DNA of 64,000 bases from Gammaproteobacteria bacterium UBA5078 (lineage in GTDB: Bacteria > Pseudomonadota > Gammaproteobacteria > Pseudomonadales > Pseudohongiellaceae): positions 261,369 to 325,368 of the forward strand of contig DIAM01000004.1 of the NCBI GenBank assembly GCA_002416505.1, in the 5' to 3' direction. Shown piece after piece: positions 56,304 through 64,000 of the stretch. The stretch's first letter is position 1; each line of letters starts with the position of its first letter. The notes beneath the pieces are model-generated. The model was given only the letters and a program-made list of their open reading frames with translations, did not search any database and had not been told where the DNA came from. The position numbers and the translations under genes were made by a program.

Positions 56304-57230
56304 CTAGAGTCCAACGCTGGATTCTTTCTGGACATCTAGCGCGGAACGGACGCCCCGCGCTAAAGTTACAGGATCACCGTTGCCCCAGTAGTGTAGAAAG
56401 TAGTAAGGAGGTGTCTCATTTACCATGTGATTATGAAATGCAACTATATGAATGCCGGCCCGACGTAGGGCATGCATCACCGGCTGAACTTCTTCTGCAG
56501 TCATAGCAAAATCCCCGTCAACGATGGCTTGTTTTTCATTTCCCGAGAAAGCGGCCCAGGTAGACAACCCCATCGATGCTCCAATTTCCGTACCGTGCAT
56601 TGTCGCGCTTCGGCCAAAAGTAAATTTCAATACCTGCCCATTGAGACTGCCTTCGGCATCTAACACTAGCTCAAGCGACGCGATGTCATATTCACCGGTA
56701 ATTTCAGGGGCGGTTCCTGGAAATCGCCCCTTCGGCAAGAGGTTTTCGTTACGTACTTCCTTGATCGCGTCCCACATAGCTTTAATCCCGAGGGCTAGTT
56801 TTTCGGCGCTCTTCCCATGTCCTCCAACGTGCATAAAATAAGCAGGCGGACTGTCGAACACGAAATGGTTGTGCAGAGCTGTTATTTCCAGACCATTGGC
56901 AAAGGCAGCATCCATCGCTGGTGTGATTTCATCCTCGAAAACTACTGTGTCTCCCATCAGCATCACGCCGCCACCAGTTACTGCTTTGAACGCAGCCCAA
57001 CTACCAAGGCCTGCTGCCGTCGGGAGCTTTACTCCGTCCACCATAACTGGAACATCTTCGCGTTGCCATCCGATACGTACGACATCATCTGGTCCGAGTG
57101 TCGCTAGAGTGCCTGCAGCTTTACTAATGACATCAGCATTGAGCTCAAGGTTTCTATCTGCCATTGTCATTGGTGCTTGCAGCAGGAAAGCGGCCACAAT
57201 GATGAGTATTTTTATAGTATTTTTTTTCAT
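56304..57230 (-). CDS. Secreted DUF1259 (LppY/LpqO) protein, two-repeat
   Basis: 308 residues from ATG 57230 with GAGGA upstream. A signal peptide (about 1-24) is followed by two similar halves, each with a His-rich stretch: LHNHFVFDSPPAYFMHVGG (first) and FHNHMVNETPPYYFLHYWG (second). The histidines may bind metal. DUF1259 proteins often accompany chrB in chromate-linked loci; function unknown. It lies between ChrB and the PQQ dehydrogenase on the same strand. Confidence 0.85.
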   Translation of the reverse strand: MKKNTIKILIIVAAFLLQAPMTMADRNLELNADVISKAAGTLATLGPDDVVRIGWQREDVPVMVDGVKLPTAAGLGSWAAFKAVTGGGVMLMGDTVVFEDEITPAMDAAFANGLEITALHNHFVFDSPPAYFMHVGGHGKSAEKLALGIKAMWDAIKEVRNENLLPKGRFPGTAPEITGEYDIASLELVLDAEGSLNGQVLKFTFGRSATMHGTEIGASMGLSTWAAFSGNEKQAIVDGDFAMTAEEVQPVMHALRRAGIHIVAFHNHMVNETPPYYFLHYWGNGDPVTLARGVRSALDVQKESSVGL

Positions 57231-57480
57231 ATCTATCCTCATTTTTTCGACTTGAATTTTGAACGAATTATAAATAAGTCAGGTTGAGGTAAAATCCTTT
57301 ACGGCATCCCCGTTTTGAAGCGCACATGGAAACGCGAATGTCTCTTGTCGGAACACACTACCGCATGGCGCGGCAGCCCGCAACCTACTGTGTAATATTT
57401 CCCTTAACGGCTGATGCTGGTCGAATGTCGTTGACATTACCAACCGCCGTTTGTTCTATATTTCGATTGCTCTTACGCAA

Positions 57481-58410
57481 TCATTTCTCCTTTTTATAGG
57501 TTATGTACAGGCTGTCAAATACTTGGTTGGCAGCCTGCAAAAGTTCATCATCATTATGGTAGGTCTCGCGAAGCCCCATCAATACACACTCAATACCAGA
57601 TGCCTCCGCTGGCTGATAGCCTCCTACATCGAGGTAATGCACCAACCCTCCGATCCATTGCAAAGCCGCTTGGCGTAGATCAAAGCTTTCCATCAGTGTT
57701 TCAAAGGTGACTTTTTCGCCCACGTGGGTAAAGGTCGCCCCGTCGAAGTCAAACCCCAACGCTTCATCTGGACAGTCATTTGGAGAGTCCAACCACAAAA
57801 ATCGCGCTTTCGAATCGATAAAACGTTGAATAAGCCAGGCACTGGCTAAACGATCCACCCAGAGGCGGCGGCGCGTTGCCCAAACCCTGCCCTGAAAATC
57901 TGCATGTTTAAGAAGCTGGATGCTAGTCGAGGTAGCTCGAGGTTCATTAGGTGACAAAACTCGATTTGAATCGATCTCGAGCTCTTGCAACTCCCTGTCG
58001 ACCCGATCACGGGCGGCGCCGGGGAAAAAATCTATGTTTGCCAATTGTGAAGAACGTTTGCGTAGTTTTCTCGTCTCCTTCATGACCTCCATTGCCGATT
58101 CTAATGAAAGCCTTCTTCTTAGCTTTGTAATTTCCGAGAGCAGCTCCTCAAAATCTTGCGAGCGATCGAACAAAGCAGGGAAATCATCTCCTTCTGGGCA
58201 ATCGGTGAGCAGCACATGAGCGACCCCCCCTGTCTCTCGGACATTACTCGCAATTTCTTCAAATTTTTCCACATGATCGGGATTTGCAGGCAATAGATAG
58301 ACCCCGTCGCGGAGCGAAGCGGCTCCCCATGCCTTAATAGAGCGCCAGGACCGCATCCGCACAGTGGCGTTCTCAGTGGGAAGCGAAAGAATTAGTATTA
58401 ACCATGACAT
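57481..58410 (-). CDS. chrB: Chromate resistance protein ChrB
   Basis: 309 residues. The N-terminal ChrB domain (SLPTENATVRMRSWRSIKAW; GAASLRDGVYLLPANPDHVE) is followed by the Chrome_Resist domain (WATRRRLWVDRLASAWLIQR; WLDSPNDCPDEALGFDFDGA). ChrB regulates chromate efflux by ChrA in other bacteria. No chrA is in the window, so its role here with a DUF1259 protein and PQQ enzyme may differ. A palindrome lies just upstream. Confidence 0.9.
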   Translation of the reverse strand: MSWLILILSLPTENATVRMRSWRSIKAWGAASLRDGVYLLPANPDHVEKFEEIASNVRETGGVAHVLLTDCPEGDDFPALFDRSQDFEELLSEITKLRRRLSLESAMEVMKETRKLRKRSSQLANIDFFPGAARDRVDRELQELEIDSNRVLSPNEPRATSTSIQLLKHADFQGRVWATRRRLWVDRLASAWLIQRFIDSKARFLWLDSPNDCPDEALGFDFDGATFTHVGEKVTFETLMESFDLRQAALQWIGGLVHYLDVGGYQPAEASGIECVLMGLRETYHNDDELLQAANQVFDSLYITYKKEK

Positions 58411-58432
58411 CTTGTAGAGCTTATATCTATAT

Positions 58433-58448
58433 TGTAGCTAGCGCTACA
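58433..58448. promoter_or_regulatory. Palindrome upstream of chrB, possible operator
   Basis: TGTAGC, TAGC, GCTACA is an inverted repeat about 22 bases before the chrB start. Related TGTAG half-sites lie on each side (TGTAGAGC at about 58413 and TGTAGCAT at about 58461). ChrB or another regulator could bind here; no direct evidence. Confidence 0.45.
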
Positions 58449-59008
58449 GAAAAATAAGGTGTAGCATAAATGTTGATTAGAGCTTTCTCTAGATTCCTAA
58501 CTCTTAATCGGCAGAATTAACCAAGTGTCCCAAGCTAAGGAATCTACAAAACCAGTTTTACTAAGTGATGGCTACTTCTAGGCAGAAAAGAGAACTAAGA
58601 CACTCGATCCAAGTTCAAGTCGCAGCCTAGCGCAAAGGGAGTGCTCCAGAATGCTTAAACTGACCTGGAGAGTATGAGGCTGTTCCTTGATTGCGATTTC
58701 TTAACCGGAAAATTACATATTGAACCGAAATTGATTGTGTTAACTCTCGAAATTTTTCCCGTCCTGTACTGGCGTCTACGTAGATTGTAAACACATACGC
58801 TATTGGAAGTTACCCACTAAAGACTAATGCACACAGCCTCTTGGTCGGCCTAGGAACTTCCGGAATTGCACCTCGAACCAAGAGGTAGGCCTAGAGGATT
58901 CAATTGTTTGAGAGCTGAATTTACCGTGTTCGTAATAACCAAAGTCAATACACTAAATATTGGATAAACAATCAATATTTGTTGTCTGCAGCTACCGAAG
59001 GAAAGGGT
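58449..59008. other. Long intergenic region between chrB and the nine-heme cytochrome
   Basis: No gene seen. It holds the start region of the divergent chrB and cytochrome genes, plus a 9-bp stem (CCTCTTGGT at 58837-58845 against ACCAAGAGG at 58877-58885) with a 31-base loop that contains the related GGCCTAGG. Promoters for both directions should lie here. Confidence 0.55.
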
Positions 59009-60703
59009 ATGAATGATAATAAACGATTAGCTAGGACTCAATCTGGTTCTGCTCTTTTTGTCAATATTCTGGGTGTTACGTTCATTGCCTTAACTATTTT
59101 GGCGATAGTGTTCTACTTTAAGATATTACCCGGAATATCGAGCGCTAGGTCAGAGCCACCGGTGCTAGAGGTAACGGTCGCGCAATGGATGTTGAATCAT
59201 AGTGTCCCCGAAGAATCGAAGCAGATGCAAAACCCCATTAGTGACGACAAGGCAGATATTTCAGCAGGGCAAGCCTTGTATCAGTCCAACTGCGAAACCT
59301 GTCACGCCTTTGACGGCAGCGGAAAAACCAGAGTCGGCATCGTCCTCTTCCCGCGTGCACCCAATCTTAAAGAATCTATAATTGGTAAGACAGATGGTGA
59401 AGTTTTTTACCATATTCGAAATGGTATTCGTAATACCGGCATGCCAGCATGGGACTTACCGGAGCGTCAGGTCTGGCAAATAGTCTCCTTTATTCGCCAA
59501 CTTCCCACTAGCAATCCGCCGGCCCCTGCAGACGCACTTGAGGTTGCCACTAATGCAACTCTGAACGCTGAGTATGTTGGTTCAGCTGCTTGTCAAAGCT
59601 GCCATGAAGACACGTACGCCCGCTGGAAAGAAACCAAGATGGCAAATGTCGTACGCGATCCGAAACTTTTCCCCAATGCCGTACTACCTGATTTCTCTGT
59701 ACCTGACCCATTGCTGACTTTTAGTTTGGACGATGTAGCATTGGTCTACGGAAGTGGTTGGAAACAGCGTTACTTTCAGAAGATTGGAGATGACTATTTC
59801 CCGTTTCCAGCACAATGGGATGTAGTTAATAAGACTTGGCGTCGCTACCACGTTGGAGAGAATACAGACTGGTGGGTTCCCCACTACCCAGATTCTGGCG
59901 ATAACTTACAGCGCCCTACAGGGCCACTTTGCGATGGCTGTCACTCAGTTAGCTATAACATTGAAACCAAAACCCCAGTTGAATGGAATGTTGGTTGCGA
60001 AAGCTGCCATGGCGCTGGGTCTGAACATGTTAATAACCCAATTCTAAGCAACATTTTGAATCCGGCACACATGAGCGCGACACAGGCAAATGACACTTGT
60101 ATGCAATGCCATTCGCAAGGGCAGCCTATAGAGAAACCTATTGCGGGTGTGTACTACGATTGGCCTGTTGGTTTTAAAGTTGGTTTGGATTTAGCTGATT
60201 TTTGGGAAATGGAAGAACACAAGCTTGGCGAGCAGACCTTCACTCATTTTGCGGACGGGACCGCGCATAAGAATCGAATGCAGGGAAACGATTATATACA
60301 AAGTGCGATGTACCAACGAGGCGTCACATGTGGGTCTTGCCATGATTCGCACGGGACAGAGAATACAGCACTGTTAAGAGAGCCAGTTGAGAAGCTATGC
60401 TTAACTTGTCATGCCCCGAAATCGCAGAATGGGCCTCGTGAAAACACCTTGCAGGCTCATACCCATCATGCAGAAGGTAGTGCGGGGAGCGAATGTGTCG
60501 CATGTCATATGCCCAAGATTGCACAGACTATTAGCAACATCAACGTCAGGAGCCATACCTTCAAATTCGTAACACCTGCTCAATCAGAAGCCATCGACAT
60601 TCCTAACGCTTGTAATCTTTGTCATACGGAAGAGACAACAGTTTGGGCAACATCTGCTCTTGAGTCGTGGGGGAATTTTTCACCTTGGAGAATGAGTCGA
60701 TAA
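59009..60703 (+). CDS. Membrane-anchored nine-heme cytochrome c
   Basis: 564 residues from ATG 59009, with GAAGGAAAGGG upstream. One hydrophobic helix (about 18-42) anchors or exports it. A monoheme cytochrome domain comes first (CETCH at 95-99). Eight further CXXCH motifs follow, starting at Cys 195, 308, 330, 364, 441, 464, 496 and 535, in the style of the c554/multiheme family (VGSAACQSCHEDTYARWKET). It should carry electrons across the periplasm. The next gene, 4 bases on, encodes a probable outer-membrane barrel. Electron donor and acceptor unknown. Confidence 0.87.
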   Translation: MNDNKRLARTQSGSALFVNILGVTFIALTILAIVFYFKILPGISSARSEPPVLEVTVAQWMLNHSVPEESKQMQNPISDDKADISAGQALYQSNCETCHAFDGSGKTRVGIVLFPRAPNLKESIIGKTDGEVFYHIRNGIRNTGMPAWDLPERQVWQIVSFIRQLPTSNPPAPADALEVATNATLNAEYVGSAACQSCHEDTYARWKETKMANVVRDPKLFPNAVLPDFSVPDPLLTFSLDDVALVYGSGWKQRYFQKIGDDYFPFPAQWDVVNKTWRRYHVGENTDWWVPHYPDSGDNLQRPTGPLCDGCHSVSYNIETKTPVEWNVGCESCHGAGSEHVNNPILSNILNPAHMSATQANDTCMQCHSQGQPIEKPIAGVYYDWPVGFKVGLDLADFWEMEEHKLGEQTFTHFADGTAHKNRMQGNDYIQSAMYQRGVTCGSCHDSHGTENTALLREPVEKLCLTCHAPKSQNGPRENTLQAHTHHAEGSAGSECVACHMPKIAQTISNINVRSHTFKFVTPAQSEAIDIPNACNLCHTEETTVWATSALESWGNFSPWRMSR

Positions 60704-60707
60704 TTAT

Positions 60708-61478
60708 ATGAATATTATCAACAGGTCTTATTCGCGCTTGTCGAAGAATCGAGTTCTTACCATTGAAGTCTTCATTGCAAGCTTAGCTTTATTTTTCCAA
60801 GCACCACAAGTTTTTGCTGGTAGGCCATTTGATGGAACAGATCCTGCGTTAGTTGGCGTTAATGAATTTGAGATTAAATTAGGCCCTCTGGATTTCAAAC
60901 GAGATGCTAGTAAATTGAACTGGCATACACCAATGTTTGGCCTCAATTATGGATTAACTGAAAATTGGGAACTAAATTTTGGAGTAGAGGCGGAAAGAGC
61001 TGATCATCACGAGAACCGCTTTAGAGAGAATGCCTCAGAGATTGGAGTGAAGCATCTTCTGAGAAAGGGAAGTATCCAGGGTTATTCAGGCTTAAGCGTT
61101 GCAATGGAGTTGTCGTTCGAAAAAAGTAGCGAGGTTGCAACGAAAACTGGGTCTAGCCTAGCAGCAATAATAGGGAACCAATGGGATTGGGGGTCGCTAT
61201 ACCTGAATGTTGCAACGGAACGAACTCCTGAACAAGAAAATGAGGTATTCACTGGAATTATCTTCGAGGGAAATAGCGATAATCGATTGCGTCCGGTAGT
61301 GGAGTTCACTAGGGTGTCTTCAAACCATGCTTCGCCTGAGTACGCGGGGTTGTTGGGTTTTATCTATGAGCCATTCGAGAACATCGCATTCGATTTCGCA
61401 GTCAAGAGAACTCACGGGAATGAAGGAAGCGAGTCTGTTTTGCGATTTGGGGCAACGTTCGTTATTGGTGGCAGTTGA
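60708..61478 (+). CDS. Probable outer-membrane beta-barrel protein, partner of the cytochrome
   Basis: 256 residues, 4 bases after the cytochrome stop. A signal peptide (about 1-38, ending VFAG) precedes alternating beta-strand sequence with repeated aromatic positions and a terminal strand (SVLRFGATFVIGG). It is too short to be an MtrB-type 26-strand porin (about 700 residues). It could be a small channel or sheath for the multiheme protein. Confidence 0.7.
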   Translation: MNIINRSYSRLSKNRVLTIEVFIASLALFFQAPQVFAGRPFDGTDPALVGVNEFEIKLGPLDFKRDASKLNWHTPMFGLNYGLTENWELNFGVEAERADHHENRFRENASEIGVKHLLRKGSIQGYSGLSVAMELSFEKSSEVATKTGSSLAAIIGNQWDWGSLYLNVATERTPEQENEVFTGIIFEGNSDNRLRPVVEFTRVSSNHASPEYAGLLGFIYEPFENIAFDFAVKRTHGNEGSESVLRFGATFVIGGS

Positions 61479-61490
61479 TTTGAATTATGA

Positions 61491-61516
61491 ACAGAGTTAA
61501 AGATGTTCAACTCTGT
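61491..61516 (+). terminator. Hairpin downstream of the barrel gene
   Basis: ACAGAGTT and AACTCTGT form an 8-bp perfect stem with a 10-base loop, 13 bases past the stop. No T-run follows, so it is a weak terminator candidate. Confidence 0.4.
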
Positions 61517-61556
61517 CAGGGCTTGAAAAGAAAATGTGAACTCAAACTCGTTTAGA

Positions 61557-61809
61557 TCAATTCACCCTGAATCTTCACGAACACCTCGTCAATGTAGAAC
61601 GTGTCTCCGTATCCGCCGTGCTTTCTTCTCAGTCGTCGCGCAAATTGAGGCCCGAACTTATTGCACCAATGTTGAACAGATTCGTAGCTAGCCTAGATAC
61701 CCCGTTGCGCCAACAGGTCTTCGATATCGCGATGACTCAGACTGCATCGATGGTAGAGCCAGACGGCATACTGGATAATTTCAGGCGGGAATCGGTGACG
61801 TTTATGCAT
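61557..61809 (-). pseudogene. IS6-family transposase remnant (N-terminal third, internal stop)
   Basis: On the - strand from ATG 61809 the frame reads MHKRHRFPPEIIQYAVWLYH, then an IEDLLAQRGI stretch, a TAG stop, and after it YESVQHWCNKFGPQFARRLR with KHGGYGDTFYIDEVFVKIQG. This is the IS6/IS26-type DDE N-terminus, with the first catalytic Asp in FYIDEVF. It ends after about 83 codons, against about 235 in a full enzyme, so it is a dead fragment. The 95-codon + strand frame over the same bases is its antisense shadow. Confidence 0.85.
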
Positions 61810-62011
61810 TTTCGATTGAATCATGCTCCGGATTCAGGCAGATTGGGAGTTAACTTGTCAGTACCTACAACTTGGTTGCTGGACAAGGCTTGCAGCTCAG
61901 AATGAAACTAAATGGGCGGTTTCAAGTACAAAGTACAATTTCATTATTGCTCAACCTTCAATTAAATTTAACAGATAGGCTATGGCCAATCTTTGATGGA
62001 AATTAGGTGAT

Positions 62012-63703
62012 ATGGGATTTAACTTGAAAATACAAGCCGTGTTGTATTGGCTAGAGAAGAATCGCCGGGCTTTGCAAGTCTCCATGATCCCCCTAATATC
62101 GTTAATGATGTTTGGGGTGTATATTTTTGTAATGGAGACCGGGGGTGGTCAATACGCAGTCTCCGATTTAGTCTTTATACCTATAGTTCTATCCGGATTA
62201 CTTTACGGGGCTGTTGGCGGTGCGATTTCAGCGATCATCTGCGGTATCATACTAGGCCCTTTTGGCCCAATTGACACTTCCATTTTTGGAGCTCAGCTGG
62301 CAGCCAATTGGGTCTATCGAATGGCCTACTTTCTATTAGTTGGTTTGTTAATTGGAGGTTACAGGGATATTCTTCGGCACTATGTATCGCAATTAAGATG
62401 GCAATCCCTTCACGACAGTGGTACCAAACTTCCTAACAGTTATGCACTTGCAGAGACTATTGCACAGAAAAGAAGTCAGCCAAAACATAATCAGAACCAT
62501 TTTTTAGTAGCTTTCTCACTTGCCAATGCTAATGAGCTGGCCTGTCATTTCGGTGGCGGATCGGTAGAGGCTTTAATTTCTCAGATTGCACAGAAAATAC
62601 AAACCACTCTAAAGGCTGGAACTGAGGTTTACAGAGTGCAAGAGAACATGGTCTGTGTGCTATTAGAAGATACTGGAACATTTGAATTACAGGAAAGGAT
62701 AAGTTTAGCGCACGCTTACCTCCAAGAATCATTGGTCTTCAAAAAAGTTAATTTACATGGGGACATTAATATTGGGATTTTGAAGTTCGAAAAAGCAAGG
62801 AAACCTTATAATTATTATATTCAACGAATTAATCAGGTCGTTTTGCATTCAATTGAGTCACATCAGCCAATATTGACAGCAACTGCAGAGGAAGAAGATT
62901 TAGAGGGGGCAAAAAACCTAGAGTTATTAGGTAATCTAAAAGCCGCATTAGAATCTCAAAAGCTGGAAATGCATTTCCAACCAAAAATTAATCTAATTGA
63001 TGGCAGTATTATATCTGCTGAAGCATTAATACGCTGGCATCACCCTAAGTCGGGATTTATACCTCCAAATAAATTTATACCGCGAGCCGAGCAAAGCACT
63101 TTGATTAATGAAATTACAATGTTCGCACTAGATCAATCATTAGCACAAGCAAGCAAGTGGAAAAAAGAAGGGTTGTATATCAAAGTTGCTGTTAATGTTT
63201 CGGCACGAAATATTTCGCAACCTAATTTTGTACACAACGTACTTCAACATCTAGATAAGTATGAACTAAGCGGTAGTCACCTTGAGCTAGAGCTTACCGA
63301 GAGTGTTATAATGCATAATGAATCTAATGTTCTAAAAGTTTTAAATTTATTAGTTAATAATGGAATAGAAATATCTATTGATGACTTTGGTACTGGTTAT
63401 ACGTCACTGCATTATTTGCATAGATTCCCTTTTTCCAAAATTAAGATAGATCAATCCTTTGTGTTTGAGCTGCTTAATCAAGAATCTGATATTTCATTTA
63501 ACATCATAGAAAGCACTATTAATTTAGCTCATAAAATGGATTTGCTGGTAGTTGCTGAAGGTGTGGAAGATAGCGCTACTTTGCTTCGACTTCAAAGTAT
63601 GGGGTGCGATATGGCACAGGGATATTACATTGCACGCCCTGCTAGTGCAGATAACTTTCAAGTTTGGCACAAAGGTATAAATGGGCATTTTGCTATCGCT
63701 TGA
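62012..63703 (+). CDS. EAL-domain c-di-GMP phosphodiesterase, membrane-anchored, with degenerate GGDEF
   Basis: 563 residues. An N-terminal membrane part (about 20-125) with several helices and Gly/Ile-rich repeats is followed by a GGDEF-like domain that has lost its active-site motif (VYRVQENMVCVLLED where GGDEF should be). A complete EAL domain follows with EAL at 337-339, NVSARNIS, LELTES, DDFGTGY and EGVED. It should hydrolyse c-di-GMP and thereby affect biofilm or motility. Its AT-rich codon use is far from the rest of the window. Confidence 0.9.
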   Translation: MGFNLKIQAVLYWLEKNRRALQVSMIPLISLMMFGVYIFVMETGGGQYAVSDLVFIPIVLSGLLYGAVGGAISAIICGIILGPFGPIDTSIFGAQLAANWVYRMAYFLLVGLLIGGYRDILRHYVSQLRWQSLHDSGTKLPNSYALAETIAQKRSQPKHNQNHFLVAFSLANANELACHFGGGSVEALISQIAQKIQTTLKAGTEVYRVQENMVCVLLEDTGTFELQERISLAHAYLQESLVFKKVNLHGDINIGILKFEKARKPYNYYIQRINQVVLHSIESHQPILTATAEEEDLEGAKNLELLGNLKAALESQKLEMHFQPKINLIDGSIISAEALIRWHHPKSGFIPPNKFIPRAEQSTLINEITMFALDQSLAQASKWKKEGLYIKVAVNVSARNISQPNFVHNVLQHLDKYELSGSHLELELTESVIMHNESNVLKVLNLLVNNGIEISIDDFGTGYTSLHYLHRFPFSKIKIDQSFVFELLNQESDISFNIIESTINLAHKMDLLVVAEGVEDSATLLRLQSMGCDMAQGYYIARPASADNFQVWHKGINGHFAIA

Positions 63704-63742
63704 GTTAAATAGTAAAAAACAACTCCGAAAATAAGAATTCTA

Positions 63743-63884
63743 TGTAGTCTCCCCATTACTAACCGACCTTTTAAGTAGTGGGTTAAGCCGCTAGCAGTAA
63801 TCGCCTTGGATGCACTCCACCAATCGAAGTGTTGGGTCTTGCGTTATTGTAACGGGACCGCCACTTTTTGCTGATCATATATTG
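63743..63884 (-). pseudogene. Transposase 3'-end remnant, copy B
   Basis: The - strand frame from about 63884 to the stop at 63783-63785 reads QYMISKKWRSRY, then NNARPNTSIGGVHPRRLLLA and a final A before the stop. This is the same C-terminal tail as copies A and C. It is followed by non-coding IS-end sequence starting TGTAG (63743). Only the last 33 codons remain. Confidence 0.68.
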
Positions 63885-63885
63885 C

Positions 63886-64000
63886 AATCCCACCAATTAC
63901 TAACTGGCTTTTATAGTAGAGGGCTAAACTGCTAGCAGTAATTTCCTTGGACGCACTCCCCCGATCGCGGTGTTGGGTTGACCTTTCCCCCGCTTTAGTA
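63886..64000 (-). pseudogene. Transposase 3'-end remnant, copy C (runs off the window)
   Basis: The - strand frame ending at the TAG 63924-63926 reads GQPNTAIGGVRPRKLLLAV. It is closely similar to copy B and lies 139 bases to its right, so B and C are tandem repeats. The window ends within it, so it may continue into a larger element. Confidence 0.6.

Noticed and set aside
61618..61905. 95-codon + strand frame
   Set aside because: Antisense to the IS6 transposase remnant, which explains its open frame.
63743..64000. Two 139-bp repeats considered as a CRISPR or integron attC array
   Set aside because: Repeat units encode a transposase C-terminus on the - strand; no short spacers, and no attC core pairing.

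Overview
The window reads as a chromosomal segment of a Gram-negative gammaproteobacterium. The gmk-rpoZ-spoT-ridA-recG block, hrpB, ubiA, uvrD, hexR, rlmA, yaaA and a TonB-dependent receptor all fit that class. The style of the accessory genes (Mrp-type antiporter, c-type cytochromes, PQQ dehydrogenase) suggests a marine or environmental member near the Cellvibrionales/Pseudomonadales, but no rRNA marker is present and the family is inference.

Layout. 1-2.6 kb: partial glutathione S-transferase divergent from a WYL regulator, then a DUF2959 lipoprotein and a Pmp3-type membrane peptide. 2.7-17.5 kb: housekeeping genes, mostly on the + strand (hrpB, gmk, rpoZ, spoT, ridA, recG, an HDOD protein, ubiA, uvrD, arfB) with gcdH on the - strand. 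17.6-25 kb: a nine-gene - strand operon for an Mrp/Mnh-like cation/proton antiporter with three D-type subunits and no full-length A subunit, ending at a clear intrinsic terminator. 25-27.6 kb: a small membrane-anchored protein and an OmpR/EnvZ-type two-component pair. 27.6-45.9 kb: mostly single genes for metabolism and stress (YciA-like thioesterase, YaaA, methyltransferases, M32 carboxypeptidase, RlmA, GNATs, GST, two LysE exporters, SDR, HexR, CNNM/CBS protein) ending with a membrane-anchored AraC regulator. 46.2-48.8 kb: a divergent pair, a cytochrome c/type II copper monooxygenase-like protein and a secreted partner.

At 48,928 the sequence changes character. Three spaced sites with the TnsB-site pattern of Tn7 begin with a Tn7-like terminal 8-mer, as in a Tn7 left end. 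From there to the end of the window the DNA looks acquired: three copies of the 3' end of a decayed transposase gene (49.1, 63.8 and 63.9 kb), a decayed IS6-family transposase (61.6 kb), and blocks of differing base composition. The cargo is a GC-rich iron-uptake pair (TonB receptor and PepSY protein around a probable Fur box), a - strand chromate-associated set (ChrB, DUF1259, cytochrome-PQQ dehydrogenase), a nine-heme cytochrome with a beta-barrel partner, and an AT-rich EAL phosphodiesterase. No tns genes or second transposon end are in the window.

The strongest leads are the Tn7-like end and its redox/metal cargo, the copper monooxygenase-like pair beside a 7TM-AraC regulator, and the nine-heme cytochrome plus barrel. 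I saw no tRNA, rRNA or CRISPR array. All family calls come from reading motifs by eye; no database search was possible.
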